Part shown: positions 44,780 through 54,967 of the stretch, one piece after another
How the letters are laid out: every line of letters begins with the position of its first letter
How positions within the stretch are numbered: the stretch's first letter is position 1
Source: Legionella sp.
GTDB taxonomy: Bacteria; Pseudomonadota; Gammaproteobacteria; Legionellales; Legionellaceae
NCBI GenBank assembly: GCA_017306715.1
Contig: JAFKHV010000010.1
Coordinates: forward strand, 1-64,000
Reading direction: 5' to 3'
Length of the DNA: 64,000 bases
Made by a program: the position numbers and the translations under genes
Notes under the pieces: model-generated
Database searches by the model: none
The model's input: the letters and a program-made list of their open reading frames with translations, nothing else
Told to the model about the DNA's origin: nothing

Positions 44780-44827
44780 ATTCCTCTATTTATAGTTTAT
44801 TTTATTCTATAAATAGAGGAATTGCAA
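44780..44827 (-). promoter_or_regulatory. Toxin-antitoxin promoter embedded in a perfect inverted repeat
   Basis: TTCCTCTATTTATAG (44781-44795) and CTATAAATAGAGGAA (44807-44821) are exact reverse complements, extendable by one pair, with an 11-base spacer. On the minus strand TTGCAA (44827-44822), 17 bases, then TAAAAT (44804-44799) makes a good promoter whose -35/-10 spacer is one arm and whose start region is the other. This is the geometry of an autorepression operator. Confidence 0.7.
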
Positions 44828-44838
44828 ATTTGAAGGAC

Positions 44839-46779
44839 TTAATTCAATAATTCTGGGCGATTTTTAAAGCCCTCTAAGGCTGAAGGATTGGCAAGTGATT
44901 GAATATTGTTTACCGTCTGACCATGAACAACTTGCCTAACAGCCACCTCCACAATTTTACCGCTCATGGTCCGTGGAATATCATCAACTTGAAGTATTTT
45001 CTCCGGAACATGACGGGGTGATGCATTACTACGAATCACCTGTTTAATTTTTTCAACTAAAGATTGATCTAAGAGAATGTTTTCTCTTAGTTTAACAAAA
45101 AGAATAACTCGAACATCGTCAACCCAATCTTGTCCAATAACGATACTATCGAGAACCTCATCAACTTTTTCAACTTGACGATAAATTTCAGCAGTGCCAA
45201 TGCGCACACCACCAGGATTGAGAACGGCATCTGAGCGTCCGTAGATAATAAGTCCATGATGTGCAGTAATTTCCGCAAAATCACCATGAGCCCAAACTCC
45301 GGGGAAGCGCTCAAAATAGGCGCTATGATATTTACTCCGGTCGTTATCCTGCCAAAAGCCTAGCGGCATTGATGGAAAGGGTTTAGTACAGACAAGTTCG
45401 CCGCGTGTTTGTGTTACCGATTGCCCATCATCATCAAAAACTTCAACCGCCATGCCTAAGCCCAGACATTGCAGTTCGCCACGATAAACCGGTAACAGAG
45501 GATTACCCAGGGCAAAGCAAGAGATAATGTCCGTTCCGCCAGAGATAGAGCTTAGCTGCAAATCCTCTTTTATCTGTTCATACACATAATCATAACTTCG
45601 TGGCAAGAGGGGAGAACCTGTAGAAAGAATGCAGCGTAACTTGGTAAGCGTAAATTCATCTTTTGGATGTATCCCTGATTTCTCAACAGCAGAAATAAAT
45701 TTAGCACTGGTACCAAAAACAGATACTTCCTCTTCATCCAATAGGCTAAAGAGGCGTTCAGGAGTGGGATAAGTCGGTGAGCCCTCATACAAGATAAGTG
45801 TAGTACCTAGAGCTAAAGCTGAGATGGTCCAATTCCACATCATCCAACCACAGGTAGTGTAAAAACATAATCGATCATCTGCACGTAAGTCACTATGCAG
45901 GCCTAATTCTTTTAGATGCTGCAACAGGGTGCCTCCGGCTCCATGAACAATGCATTTGGGTTTTCCAGTTGTGCCTGAGGAAAACATAATATAGATGGGA
46001 TGATTAAAGGGAAGTGATGTAAACGTACACGCTGTTGCAGGTTTAGAAAATTCTTGCCAAAAACAAGCGTGGGGAAGTTCTGTGATATCCAGTGACTTAT
46101 GAATATTGGGACAAATGACAATTTTTCTTAAAGAAGTCATGGAGGCTGCTAATGCTTTAATTTTTTCCTCTGCTGGAAAAGTTTTACCATTATAAAAATG
46201 TCCGTCACCAATAAAAAGAAGCGTTGGTTCAATTTGTCCTAATCGATCTAAAGCGGCTTGTGCGCCAAAATCAGGAGAGCAAGAGGCCCATATGGCGCCC
46301 AAAGAAGTTGCCGCAAGCATGGCAATCACTGCATAATGAGTATTGGGTAATAACGCGGCAACGCGGTCCCCAATTTTAATGCCTGCAGCCTTCATCCCTT
46401 CGGCACATTGCGCAACGGCCTGATGCAATTGGGCATAGCTTAATTCATAGCGTTCATTGCTTTCATTAATGCAGATCAACGCTTGATGTTCATCGTTTCG
46501 CGATAATAATTGCTCAGCAAAGTTTAACCTTGCCCCAGAAAACCAGTGTGCTGTAAAAATATCCTCATAGTAATTTAGGATTTGATGAGGAGGCGTATGG
46601 AACTTAATATGAAAAAAATCGGCTAAAGTGGACCAAAAGTCTTCCGGATGAGTAATCGACCAGGTGTGTAAATCCGGATAGTCTGAGAAAATCTGACAAT
46701 GTTTTTGTGCGGCAAAATTTAAAAACTGCCACATGCGACTATTTTGAGGTTGGGACGGTGTCCATACAGCATCACTCAT
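44839..46779 (-). CDS. aacS: Acetoacetyl-CoA synthetase
   Basis: ATP-dependent ligase forming acetoacetyl-CoA from acetoacetate and CoA, 646 residues. The adenylate-forming P-loop IMFSSGTTGKPKCIVHG lies near 263-279, followed by CFYTTCGWMMWNW and FSLLDEEEVSVFGTSAKF, typical of the AacS branch of the acetyl-CoA synthetase family; GRSDAVLNPGGVRIGTAEIY near 519 is the hinge. A longer frame to 46836 exists, but ATG 46779 has AGAG eight bases upstream. Last gene of the leucine operon: HMG-CoA lyase makes acetoacetate, and this enzyme reactivates it for thiolysis. Confidence 0.92.
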   Translation of the reverse strand: MSDAVWTPSQPQNSRMWQFLNFAAQKHCQIFSDYPDLHTWSITHPEDFWSTLADFFHIKFHTPPHQILNYYEDIFTAHWFSGARLNFAEQLLSRNDEHQALICINESNERYELSYAQLHQAVAQCAEGMKAAGIKIGDRVAALLPNTHYAVIAMLAATSLGAIWASCSPDFGAQAALDRLGQIEPTLLFIGDGHFYNGKTFPAEEKIKALAASMTSLRKIVICPNIHKSLDITELPHACFWQEFSKPATACTFTSLPFNHPIYIMFSSGTTGKPKCIVHGAGGTLLQHLKELGLHSDLRADDRLCFYTTCGWMMWNWTISALALGTTLILYEGSPTYPTPERLFSLLDEEEVSVFGTSAKFISAVEKSGIHPKDEFTLTKLRCILSTGSPLLPRSYDYVYEQIKEDLQLSSISGGTDIISCFALGNPLLPVYRGELQCLGLGMAVEVFDDDGQSVTQTRGELVCTKPFPSMPLGFWQDNDRSKYHSAYFERFPGVWAHGDFAEITAHHGLIIYGRSDAVLNPGGVRIGTAEIYRQVEKVDEVLDSIVIGQDWVDDVRVILFVKLRENILLDQSLVEKIKQVIRSNASPRHVPEKILQVDDIPRTMSGKIVEVAVRQVVHGQTVNNIQSLANPSALEGFKNRPELLN

Positions 46780-46839
46780 TGTTTTACTCTCTATTTTTAT
46801 TATTATTAAATTCTTTGGGAGACGGAAACGAATCAATAA

Positions 46840-47757
46840 CTAAACTAAAGCTATTTCCATTGAGCCTAGAAGTGCGTTTGCGACTTTAGACTGATTTTTG
46901 CGTCCCAAGATTTTGCAAATCATCTCTCCGGTACGCACGACTTTAAAAACATCGATGCCGGTTTCAATCCCCAAGCCATGCATCAGGTAAAGAACATCTT
47001 CCGTCGCAACGTTACCTGTGGCCCCCATCGCATAAGGGCAGCCACCAAGACCTGCTACGGAGCTATCGAAGCGGTGCACACCATAGTTTAAAGAACTATG
47101 AATATTCGCAATCGCTTGACCATAAGTATCATGAAAATGCATTGCGAGTTTGGATACTGGAATGCGTTTAAGCACTTCATCCAATACCAGTTGCGTTTGT
47201 CTGGGAGTACCAACACCAATGGTATCGCCTAAAGAAATTTCATGGACGCCCAAGTCAAGTAATTGCTGCATGACCTCTGCTACCTTTAGCGGAGCAATTT
47301 TACCCTCATACGGGCAGCCGAGCACACAGGAGATATAACCACGTACAGGAATATCATGCTGCATCGCTAACGCCAAAACCGGTTGAAATCTTTGAATACT
47401 TTCACTAACAGAACATTTAATGTTGCGTTGGTTAAACGATTCACTTGCCGCGGTGAATACGGCAACTTCTCTAACTCCTGCAGCCAATGCTTTGATCATG
47501 CCGCGTTCATTGGGTACCAGTGCAGAATAATGAACGGTGGGATTTTTATCAATGGCATTAAATACTTCATCGTGATCAGCGAGTTGCGGGATTGCTTTGG
47601 CTGAAACAAAGCTAGTCGCTTCGATATATTGAAGCCCTGTTTGACTTAAGGCATTGATCAGCTCAATTTTATGTCGTGTAGAGACAAAAGCAGGTTCATT
47701 TTGTAATCCATCACGTGGGCCTACCTCAATAATTGTCACATGTTGCGGATAATCCAT
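46840..47757 (-). CDS. mvaB: Hydroxymethylglutaryl-CoA lyase
   Basis: Splits HMG-CoA into acetyl-CoA and acetoacetate, the end of leucine degradation (LiuE), 305 residues. The TIM-barrel start IIEVGPRDGLQNEPAFV (9-25) contributes a metal-binding aspartate, ATSFVSAKAIPQLADH follows near 47-62, and the signature SVAGLGGCPYAMGATGN near 232-248 contains the active-site cysteine. It lies 42 bases after the carboxylase alpha gene and 60 before aacS. Confidence 0.95.
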   Translation of the reverse strand: MDYPQHVTIIEVGPRDGLQNEPAFVSTRHKIELINALSQTGLQYIEATSFVSAKAIPQLADHDEVFNAIDKNPTVHYSALVPNERGMIKALAAGVREVAVFTAASESFNQRNIKCSVSESIQRFQPVLALAMQHDIPVRGYISCVLGCPYEGKIAPLKVAEVMQQLLDLGVHEISLGDTIGVGTPRQTQLVLDEVLKRIPVSKLAMHFHDTYGQAIANIHSSLNYGVHRFDSSVAGLGGCPYAMGATGNVATEDVLYLMHGLGIETGIDVFKVVRTGEMICKILGRKNQSKVANALLGSMEIALV

Positions 47758-47799
47758 CGCTCATCTCTAATTAGCAGGTTATTGATTAATAAGGCTTAA

Positions 47800-49752
47800 T
47801 TATTCTGCGTCCAATGATAATAGCTCCTGTCCCTCATTAACTTGTGAACCGACATTAAAAAATATTTCCTTCAGTATGCCATTATGGGGTGCATGAATCG
47901 TGTGTTCCATCTTCATTGCCTCAAGAATGATCAAACGCTCACCGGCTTTGATTAAATCACCTTTATTTTTTAGTATAGCAACAACAGTCGCCGGCATGGG
48001 GGCTGTTAATTCATTTTTAGTTGCGTTATCTCGTGTATGGCCCCAGAAATAACGTTCAATAATCCAGGTTCCACAGGTACTGAAAATAAGAATTGTTTCT
48101 TGCTTTTTTTCTATGATGGCCTGATATTGTTGATTTTGGTATTCAATCATAACCTGATTAGGTGTGCCATGGGTTCGCAAGTGCAGATTTTTGTCACCGA
48201 GTGTCAGTATAAAGGACTCATGATTTTCTGGTGAAATTTTTAATTCGACTACTTCCTCATGCTGTTGGTAACGTACCCACCATGAGGAGGGTTGAATGAG
48301 TTGCCAACTAAAGGCATCAAGATATAGAGGGTCATGAGTTATTTTTTGCTGCGCATCCAGAAAATCAACAGCTGCGGCAAAAAGGTAGCCTAGAGTTGGA
48401 TCAGGTTCTGAACGTGTTAATGTTTCTTCTGTTAGAAAACTGGTACTCAGTTGTCCTTGTTGGAATTTAGTATGGGTAATAATGGACTTAAGAAAGGGAA
48501 TATTGGTCTTAACCCCGGTTATATAGTAATTATCCAAGGCCTGCAGAAGTTTCTGAGTTGCCTCTGCGCGAGATTGTCCCCAGACGATTAATTTAGCAAT
48601 CATTGGATCATAATAGCGTGTAATCATGGAGCCTTGAATGATTCCTGTGTCAATACGCACGCCCTCACCCCGGGGTTCGTGTAGATAATCAATTCTGCCG
48701 ATTGAGGGCATAAAATTATGTTCGGGATCTTCGGCATAGATGCGGCATTCAAGGGCATGACCCTGTGCTTTTATATCTTCTTGTCTTAGTGGTAAGGGCT
48801 CATTCGCGGCAATGTGTAATTGCCACGCAACCAAATCCAGGCCACTAATCATTTCGGTAACGGGGTGTTCAACCTGAAGTCGTGTATTCATTTCCATAAA
48901 GTAAAATTTCTCTCCGTCAACCAGAAATTCTACGGTACCTGCGCCACGATATTGGATGGAACGGGCTACATCACAAGCAGCCTGGGCTAATTGTTTACGA
49001 AGGGTAGTGGATAAACCAGGTGCGGGAGCTTCTTCAATAATTTTTTGGTGCCGTCGTTGTATGGAGCAGTCGCGTTCAAAAATGTGTACGACGTTACCGA
49101 AGTTGTCCGCCAAAATTTGCACTTCAACGTGTCGCGGATTGGTAACTAACTTCTCCAAAATCACGGTATCATCGCCAAAGCTTGATAATGCTTCACGCTG
49201 CGCACCTGCTAATTCAGCAGAAAACTCTTCCGGTGCATAGACCGCACGCATGCCTTTACCGCCACCGCCGTTCGCAGCTTTTATAAGAACTGGAAATCCA
49301 ATTTGTTGTGCTTCATGCAAAAGAGTATCTTCGTCCTGATTGCTGCCGTGATATCCCGGAGTAAGTGGTACCTGGGTATTTTCCAGAAGTTTTTTTGCTA
49401 ATTGCTTTGAGGCCATTGCCTCCATTGCGGTAACGGAGGGACCTATAAAAACGATTCCATGCTGTTCGCAGGCGCGAGCAAATTCAGGGTTTTCCGAGAG
49501 AAAACCATACCCTGGATGAATTGCCTGAGCACCACTGGCTTTGGCCGCAGCGATAATATTGGCTATTGATAAATAGCTTTCACGAGCAGTCGCCTCACCA
49601 ATCAAGTATGCACTATCAGCGAGCTGTACATGTAAGCAGTTTTTATCGGCGGTAGAATATACGGCAATAGTATGAATACCCATAGCGCGCGCAGTCTTAA
49701 TGATTCTACAGGCGATTTCACCACGATTAGCAATCAGGATTTTTTTAAACAT
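47800..49752 (-). CDS. liuD: Methylcrotonyl-CoA carboxylase, biotin-containing alpha subunit
   Basis: Biotin carboxylase and biotin carrier of 3-methylcrotonyl-CoA carboxylase, 650 residues. Biotin carboxylase domain: [13 protein letters not shown] near 5-17, [16 protein letters not shown] near 162, and [14 protein letters not shown] near 286. The C-terminal biotinyl domain has the acceptor lysine near 612 in [17 protein letters not shown] six-codon longer frame overlaps the upstream gene; ATG 49752 with AGAGG five bases before it is preferred. Context with the beta subunit and LiuC makes methylcrotonyl-CoA the substrate rather than propionyl-CoA or acetyl-CoA. Confidence 0.94.
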   Translation of the reverse strand: MFKKILIANRGEIACRIIKTARAMGIHTIAVYSTADKNCLHVQLADSAYLIGEATARESYLSIANIIAAAKASGAQAIHPGYGFLSENPEFARACEQHGIVFIGPSVTAMEAMASKQLAKKLLENTQVPLTPGYHGSNQDEDTLLHEAQQIGFPVLIKAANGGGGKGMRAVYAPEEFSAELAGAQREALSSFGDDTVILEKLVTNPRHVEVQILADNFGNVVHIFERDCSIQRRHQKIIEEAPAPGLSTTLRKQLAQAACDVARSIQYRGAGTVEFLVDGEKFYFMEMNTRLQVEHPVTEMISGLDLVAWQLHIAANEPLPLRQEDIKAQGHALECRIYAEDPEHNFMPSIGRIDYLHEPRGEGVRIDTGIIQGSMITRYYDPMIAKLIVWGQSRAEATQKLLQALDNYYITGVKTNIPFLKSIITHTKFQQGQLSTSFLTEETLTRSEPDPTLGYLFAAAVDFLDAQQKITHDPLYLDAFSWQLIQPSSWWVRYQQHEEVVELKISPENHESFILTLGDKNLHLRTHGTPNQVMIEYQNQQYQAIIEKKQETILIFSTCGTWIIERYFWGHTRDNATKNELTAPMPATVVAILKNKGDLIKAGERLIILEAMKMEHTIHAPHNGILKEIFFNVGSQVNEGQELLSLDAE

Positions 49753-49760
49753 GTAAACCT

Positions 49761-50534
49761 CTAGTTCCAATTAGGTGATTTTTTACTCAAAAAAGCATTC
49801 AAACCCTGTTGTCCTTCAGCTGAACCCCGTTTTCTTGCGATTAATGCAGCAGTATGGACAACTAAATCATAATTAAGCGGTTGCTTACTCACCTCATCTA
49901 CTAATGCTTTGGCGTCGAGAACGGCATTTGGTGCATTATTTGTAATTGAGCGTGCGTAATTAAGCGCTACTTCTGCTAGGTTCTCTTCGGGAATGCATTG
50001 ATGAACTAAGCCATATTCAAAGGCTTGGGTGGCAGAAAAAACTTCTGCACTCATAAATAGAGCTTTAGTTCGGCGTTCACCAATTGCCTTGATCACATAG
50101 GGGCTTATCACCGCGGGTATTAAACCAATTTTCACTTCAGAGAAGCAAAAACGCGCATTATTAGCGGCTAAGGTAATATCACATGCAGCAGCAAGTCCTG
50201 CGCCGCCTCCAAAAGCTGAGCCTTGTACCACGGCCAAAGTAGGTTTTGGGCTGGTATGCAGGGTATACATTAATTTCCCTAAAATTAAGGCGTCCTGGAT
50301 GTTTTCCTCTTCAGTAAAACGTGCCATATCCTGCATCCAGCCTAAATCAGCACCTGCACAAAAATGTTTACCATTTGCACGTAACATTAGTAGCCGCACA
50401 TTATTCATGGCCATCGCTTCGTCAATGTAGTGCTGCATTTCTTGTAGCAGTTGATTATCAAAAGCATTGGATTTATGCACACGGTTTAACGTGAGTAGGG
50501 CAATCTGATGGTTTATTTCAAATTGAATATCCAT
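49761..50534 (-). CDS. liuC: Methylglutaconyl-CoA hydratase (enoyl-CoA hydratase family)
   Basis: Hydrates 3-methylglutaconyl-CoA to HMG-CoA, 257 residues. Crotonase fold: the oxyanion-hole segments are [17 protein letters not shown] near 58-74 and [20 protein letters not shown] near 102-121, and [20 protein letters not shown] follows. Assignment to LiuC rather than a general enoyl-CoA hydratase is by position between the two carboxylase genes. Confidence 0.9.
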   Translation of the reverse strand: MDIQFEINHQIALLTLNRVHKSNAFDNQLLQEMQHYIDEAMAMNNVRLLMLRANGKHFCAGADLGWMQDMARFTEEENIQDALILGKLMYTLHTSPKPTLAVVQGSAFGGGAGLAAACDITLAANNARFCFSEVKIGLIPAVISPYVIKAIGERRTKALFMSAEVFSATQAFEYGLVHQCIPEENLAEVALNYARSITNNAPNAVLDAKALVDEVSKQPLNYDLVVHTAALIARKRGSAEGQQGLNAFLSKKSPNWN

Positions 50535-50547
50535 ATCTATCTATTCC

Positions 50548-52155
50548 TTACATGCGAAATACGCCAAAATGGGTCGACTCTATAGGGACATTCAGTGCTG
50601 CAGATAAACCTAAGCCTAAAACTTTGCGCGTATCCACGGGCGCAATGACGCCATCATCCCAAAGACGGGCGCTTGCATAATAGGGATTACCCTGAATTTC
50701 ATATTGTTGTCGTAAATTGTGTTTAAATGCTTCTTCTTCGGCTGCAGGCCACTGGACACCTGATTTCTCAAGTTTTTCTCGATTAACTTGAGCTAATACA
50801 TTGGCAGCTTGCTCACCACCCATAACGGATATGCGCGCATTGGGCCAGGACCAAATAAAGCGGGGTGCGTAAGCTCTGCCACACATGGCATAATTACCCG
50901 CACCAAAACTGCCGCCGACAATGACCGTAAATTTGGGTACGTTTGCATTGGCCACCGCCGTAACCATCTTGGCGCCATGCTTTGCTATTCCCGAGGCTTC
51001 GTATTTGGAACCAACCATAAAGCCTGTTATATTTTGTAAAAAAATAAGTGGGATTTTACGCTGACAGCAGAGCTCAATAAAGTGACTTCCTTTTTGGGCG
51101 CTTTCGCCAAAGAGGATGCCATTATTGGCAACAATACCTATTGGGTAACCATAAAGATGAGCAAAGCCACAGACTAAAGTAGTACCAAATAAGGCTTTAA
51201 ATTCATCAAATTCTGATGCATCCACCAAGCGCGCAATAATTTCGCGAATGTCAAAGGGTTTACGTGGATCCACTGGAATAATGCCGTTTAATTCCTCAAT
51301 GGCATAGAGAGGTTCGCGACTTTGAATACGATTGAGTGCTTGTGGCTTATGGCGATTTAAATTTTTTATCGTTTGTCGCGCCATATATAAGGCATGCGCA
51401 TCATTTTCGGCATAATAATCAGCGACCCCGGAATGGCGACAATGTACCTCTGCACCGCCGAGCTCCTCTGCACTGATGATTTCTCCCGTCGCAGCTTTAA
51501 CTAGTGGTGGTCCACCAAGAAAGATTGTGGCCTGGTTTTTAACCATAATCGATTCATCTGCCATTGCCGGTACATAAGCACCACCAGCAGTACAAGATCC
51601 CATTACTACCGCGATTTGGGGGATATTTTGTGCAGACATTTGCGCCTGGTTATAAAAAATACGGCCAAAATGATCGCGGTCAGGAAATACTTCGTCTTGC
51701 AAAGGTAAAAATGCGCCACCTGAATCGACAAGATAAATACAGGGTAGGTGATTTGTCTGTGCAATTTCTTGCGCGCGCAGATGCTTTTTAACCGTCAAGG
51801 GATAATAAGTTCCGCCCTTAACGGTTGCATCGTTGATTACAATCATACATTCAATACCGGCAATGCGGCCAATACCTGTAATTATGCCTGCAGCCGGAAC
51901 TTTATCTTCGTAGACTTCATAAGCTGCAAGCGGTGAAAGCTCTAAAAAAGAACTGCCTGGATCAAGCAATTGCTCAAGACGCTCCCGTGGCAAGAGTTTT
52001 CCGTGCTTTAAATGACGAGCACGCGCTTTTTCATCGCCTCCTTGAAGAATATCCTGAAGATGGCTATGCAATTTGTTCACTAAATTACCCATATACTCTT
52101 GGTTCTCTTTAAAGTCAGAGGTAACAGGATTAATTTGGCTGCAGAGTTGTACCAT
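50548..52155 (-). CDS. liuB: Methylcrotonyl-CoA carboxylase, carboxyltransferase beta subunit
   Basis: Transfers carboxyl from biotin to 3-methylcrotonyl-CoA, 535 residues. Two crotonase-like carboxyltransferase halves are visible: [20 protein letters not shown] near 186-205 with [20 protein letters not shown], and [20 protein letters not shown] near 373-392 with [20 protein letters not shown]. The N-terminal [20 protein letters not shown] is typical. It precedes liuC by 13 bases and follows the small membrane-protein gene by 10. Confidence 0.94.
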   Translation of the reverse strand: MVQLCSQINPVTSDFKENQEYMGNLVNKLHSHLQDILQGGDEKARARHLKHGKLLPRERLEQLLDPGSSFLELSPLAAYEVYEDKVPAAGIITGIGRIAGIECMIVINDATVKGGTYYPLTVKKHLRAQEIAQTNHLPCIYLVDSGGAFLPLQDEVFPDRDHFGRIFYNQAQMSAQNIPQIAVVMGSCTAGGAYVPAMADESIMVKNQATIFLGGPPLVKAATGEIISAEELGGAEVHCRHSGVADYYAENDAHALYMARQTIKNLNRHKPQALNRIQSREPLYAIEELNGIIPVDPRKPFDIREIIARLVDASEFDEFKALFGTTLVCGFAHLYGYPIGIVANNGILFGESAQKGSHFIELCCQRKIPLIFLQNITGFMVGSKYEASGIAKHGAKMVTAVANANVPKFTVIVGGSFGAGNYAMCGRAYAPRFIWSWPNARISVMGGEQAANVLAQVNREKLEKSGVQWPAAEEEAFKHNLRQQYEIQGNPYYASARLWDDGVIAPVDTRKVLGLGLSAALNVPIESTHFGVFRM

Positions 52156-52165
52156 CGAAAAGTCC

Positions 52166-52480
52166 TTATCGTACTAAAATGTCACTAAAAACAATGACGG
52201 TCCATAATACCCAGGTAATTGCAATAAAATGCGGCATATCTTTACCTTTAATCACCCGGTAAATTAATGCAGGAATTGCGGTAAGAATAATTGGTAGAAT
52301 TACCAGTACCAGAATTTTCCGGATGACAAGTCCCCATCCTGTTCTACTGAATATCGGGCTCAGTTTCAGATTAATGTAGGTAAAAAACATATCGATATAC
52401 ACCACTAATAAGTGGGCATATTTGGCGAAAACCACCACTAGGATACTCAGTAATAAATAAATTAAGCTCTGTCGTAGCAT
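52166..52480 (-). CDS. Small membrane protein in the leucine operon
   Basis: A 104-residue protein with about three membrane helices (near 4-30, 46-68 and 80-101) and little else; the loop [18 protein letters not shown] separates the first two. I do not recognise a family. Two starts are close together (52486 and 52480); the AAAGG site abuts the first, so ATG 52480 is more likely. It is in line with the leucine genes, 10 bases ahead of liuB, behind a strong hairpin. A role in transport or membrane association of the pathway is only a guess. Confidence 0.75.
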   Translation of the reverse strand: MLRQSLIYLLLSILVVVFAKYAHLLVVYIDMFFTYINLKLSPIFSRTGWGLVIRKILVLVILPIILTAIPALIYRVIKGKDMPHFIAITWVLWTVIVFSDILVR

Positions 52481-52515
52481 GTACATCCTTTATCGTTATT
52501 ATTATGCGATGCATT

Positions 52516-52565
52516 GTGCCTTATTCTGTGCGCTAACTCCAGATATGAGCGCAAGAATAAGGCAC
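52516..52565. other. Strong intercistronic stem-loop
   Basis: GTGCCTTATTCT (52516-52527) pairs perfectly with AGAATAAGGCAC (52554-52565), and after one bulged G a further TGCGC (52529-52533) pairs with GCGCA (52549-52553), giving 17 base pairs around a 15-base loop. It lies in the 98-base gap between the thiolase stop and the small membrane gene. No U tract follows on either strand, so RNA processing, stabilisation or partial attenuation is likelier than full termination. Confidence 0.6.
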
Positions 52566-52578
52566 GGACAGCTTGAAT

Positions 52579-53763
52579 TTATACTAGTTCAATGGCCATG
52601 GCTGTTGCTTCGCCGCCACCGATACAAAGCGAAGCAATACCGCGTTTTTTACCATGATTTTTTAGTGCATGAATTAAGGTAACTAGGATACGTGCACCAG
52701 AAGCCCCGATGGGGTGACCCAAAGCACAAGCACCGCCATGAACATTGACTTGCTCAGGATTTAACTCTAGTTGAGAAATAGCCGCCATTGCGACTACAGC
52801 AAAGGCCTCATTAATTTCGTAAAGGTCGACATCCTCTTGAGTCCAACCAGCCTTACTCATCACTTTACGCATTGCATCAATTGGCGCCGTAGTAAACCAT
52901 TCGGGAGCTTGTGCATGGCTTGCATGAGCAACAATACGCGCTAAGGGTTTAATTCCTCTTTTTTGAGCTTGCTCCGCGCTCATGATGATTAAACTTGCAG
53001 CGCCATCGGATATGGAGCTGGAGTTTGCCGCAGTAACGGTTCCATCTGCTTTGAATGCCGGTTTTAATTGACTAATTTTACTGAGCTTAGAGGCATCGGG
53101 GCCTTCATCAGTATCAATGGTCATCTCGCCTTTACGTGAAGCGATGGTCACCGGTGTAATTTCTTCCTTAAACAAACCCGTTTCAATAGCTTTCAGAGCT
53201 TTAGTCATTGACTGAGTCGCATACTCATCTTGTTGCTCGCGGGTAAATTTAAAATGATTGGCAGTGGCTTCCGCAAAACAACCCATAAGTTGTCCTTTGG
53301 TATATGCATCTTCTAAACCGTCTAAAAACATATGATCTTTAATCTCGCCATGGCCTAAGCGATAACCGGCACGTGCTTTTGGCAGGAGATAGGGGGCATT
53401 CGTCATGCTTTCCATACCACTGGCCAGGACGATGCTGGCGCTGCCTGCTTTAATCATATCATGAGCCATCATAACCGCTTTCATACCTGAGCCGCACATT
53501 TTGTTAATGGTGGTGGCGCCTGCGGAGTCGGGAATTCCGGCTTTACGTGCAGCTTGTCGCGCAGGAGCTTGACCAATACCTGCTTGCAAAACACACCCAC
53601 TGATTACTTCATCAATCTCTGCAGCGTTAAGGCCTGCTTCTTTTAGTGCTGCGGCGTGGGCCATGGCGTTTAATTCAGGAGCACTTAAGCCGGACAAATT
53701 ACCTAGCATACCACCCATTGGGGTTCTTTTTGCAGCTACGATCACTATATCATTCTGATTCAT
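52579..53763 (-). CDS. Acetyl-CoA C-acetyltransferase (thiolase)
   Basis: Thiolase II type enzyme, 394 residues, interconverting acetoacetyl-CoA and two acetyl-CoA. The nucleophilic cysteine is near 88 in INKMCGSGMKAVMMAHDMI; the C-terminal HGGACALGHPIGASGARILV near 346-365 supplies the histidine, and CIGGGEATAMAIE the second cysteine. ATG 53763 has AAGGA upstream and is preferred to the frame start at 53805. In this operon it would split the acetoacetyl-CoA made by AacS. Its product could alternatively serve polyhydroxybutyrate synthesis. Confidence 0.92.
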   Translation of the reverse strand: MNQNDIVIVAAKRTPMGGMLGNLSGLSAPELNAMAHAAALKEAGLNAAEIDEVISGCVLQAGIGQAPARQAARKAGIPDSAGATTINKMCGSGMKAVMMAHDMIKAGSASIVLASGMESMTNAPYLLPKARAGYRLGHGEIKDHMFLDGLEDAYTKGQLMGCFAEATANHFKFTREQQDEYATQSMTKALKAIETGLFKEEITPVTIASRKGEMTIDTDEGPDASKLSKISQLKPAFKADGTVTAANSSSISDGAASLIIMSAEQAQKRGIKPLARIVAHASHAQAPEWFTTAPIDAMRKVMSKAGWTQEDVDLYEINEAFAVVAMAAISQLELNPEQVNVHGGACALGHPIGASGARILVTLIHALKNHGKKRGIASLCIGGGEATAMAIELV

Positions 53764-53773
53764 GTCACTATCC

Positions 53774-54934
53774 TTATGCGGTTTCTTTAAAAAGTTCACG
53801 TCCAATAAGCATCCTTCTTATTTCAGAAGTACCTGCTCCAATTTCGTACAGCTTGGCGTCTCGTAATAATCGCCCAGTGGGGTATTCATTAATATAGCCA
53901 TTACCACCTAGAATTTGAATTGCTTGTAAAGCCATTTGCGTCGCTTTTTCAGCAGCGTAAAGAATGACGCCCGCCGCATCTTTACGATTGACCAATTCTG
54001 CATCGCAGGCTTTAGCGACTGCGTACAAATAAGCTCTACTGGCGCTTAAATCGGTATACATATCCGCAAGTTTACCCTGGATAAACTGAAACTCGCCAAT
54101 GGGTTGGGTAAACTGATGGCGTTCATGTACATAGGGTAGAACGATATCAAGACATGCTTGCATAATGCCAACCGGACCTGCTGCCAGAATAGTGCGCTCG
54201 TAATCAAGGCCACTCATCAATACTTTAGCCCCAAGATTTAGCTCACCTAAAATTTGGGTTGCCGGTACCCGGCATTCTTCAAAGACTAATTCACAGGTGT
54301 TTGAACCACGCATACCTAACTTATCGAGCTTTTGTGCCGTTTTAAAGCCAGGCATCTCTTTTTCAATTAAAAAAGCGGTAATTCCTTTGCTGCCAGCATG
54401 TTTATTCGTCTTAGCATAAACAACTAAAACGTTCGCATCGGGGCCATTAGTGATCCACATTTTGGTTCCATTAAGCACATAGTCCTCGCCCCGTTTTTCA
54501 GCGTGAAGCTGCATACTTACTACATCAGAACCGGAGTTGGCCTCACTCATAGCCAACGCGCCGACATACTCTCCGCTAATGAGTTTAGGCAAGTATTTTT
54601 GTTTTTGCTCGGAATTACCATTTAAAAAAATCTGATTAACACACAAGTTGGAATGTGCACCATAACTTAAACCCACCGAGGCTGAGGCACGCGAAATTTC
54701 CTCCATAGCGATGACATGAGCCAGATAACCCATGTTGGCTCCGCCATATTCCTCACTGACGGTAATACCAAGTAATCCCATATCACCCAATTTACGCCAT
54801 AAATTATGAGGAAAAATATTGGTTTCATCAATCTGTGCCGCAAGCGGCGCAATCTCGGTGCGAGCAAATTGGTAAACGCTATCCCGCAGTAAGTCGTAAG
54901 TCTCACCTAGTTGAAAATTTGGACCGGTGTACAT
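53774..54934 (-). CDS. liuA: Isovaleryl-CoA dehydrogenase
   Basis: FAD enzyme oxidising isovaleryl-CoA to 3-methylcrotonyl-CoA, 386 residues. The catalytic glutamate near 243 lies in [18 protein letters not shown], the helix position specific to isovaleryl-CoA dehydrogenases and unlike the C-terminal glutamate of other acyl-CoA dehydrogenases. [20 protein letters not shown] near 133, and [20 protein letters not shown] near 346, are family blocks. ATG 54934 with AGGA eight bases upstream is preferred over 54982. First gene of the operon. Confidence 0.94.
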   Translation of the reverse strand: MYTGPNFQLGETYDLLRDSVYQFARTEIAPLAAQIDETNIFPHNLWRKLGDMGLLGITVSEEYGGANMGYLAHVIAMEEISRASASVGLSYGAHSNLCVNQIFLNGNSEQKQKYLPKLISGEYVGALAMSEANSGSDVVSMQLHAEKRGEDYVLNGTKMWITNGPDANVLVVYAKTNKHAGSKGITAFLIEKEMPGFKTAQKLDKLGMRGSNTCELVFEECRVPATQILGELNLGAKVLMSGLDYERTILAAGPVGIMQACLDIVLPYVHERHQFTQPIGEFQFIQGKLADMYTDLSASRAYLYAVAKACDAELVNRKDAAGVILYAAEKATQMALQAIQILGGNGYINEYPTGRLLRDAKLYEIGAGTSEIRRMLIGRELFKETA

Positions 54935-54967
54935 AGCTAACGTCCTGTGTAATATGCAAATTATAAG

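Noticed and set aside
44780..44822. Reading the toxin-antitoxin inverted repeat as a terminator for aacS
   Set aside because: The stem is AT-rich and no U tract follows on the minus strand, while a well-spaced promoter sits inside it; an operator explains it better, although weak termination is not excluded.
45087..46121. Several short minus-strand frames in aacS
   Set aside because: They lie inside aacS in other frames, and the aacS product is intact and well conserved across the whole region.
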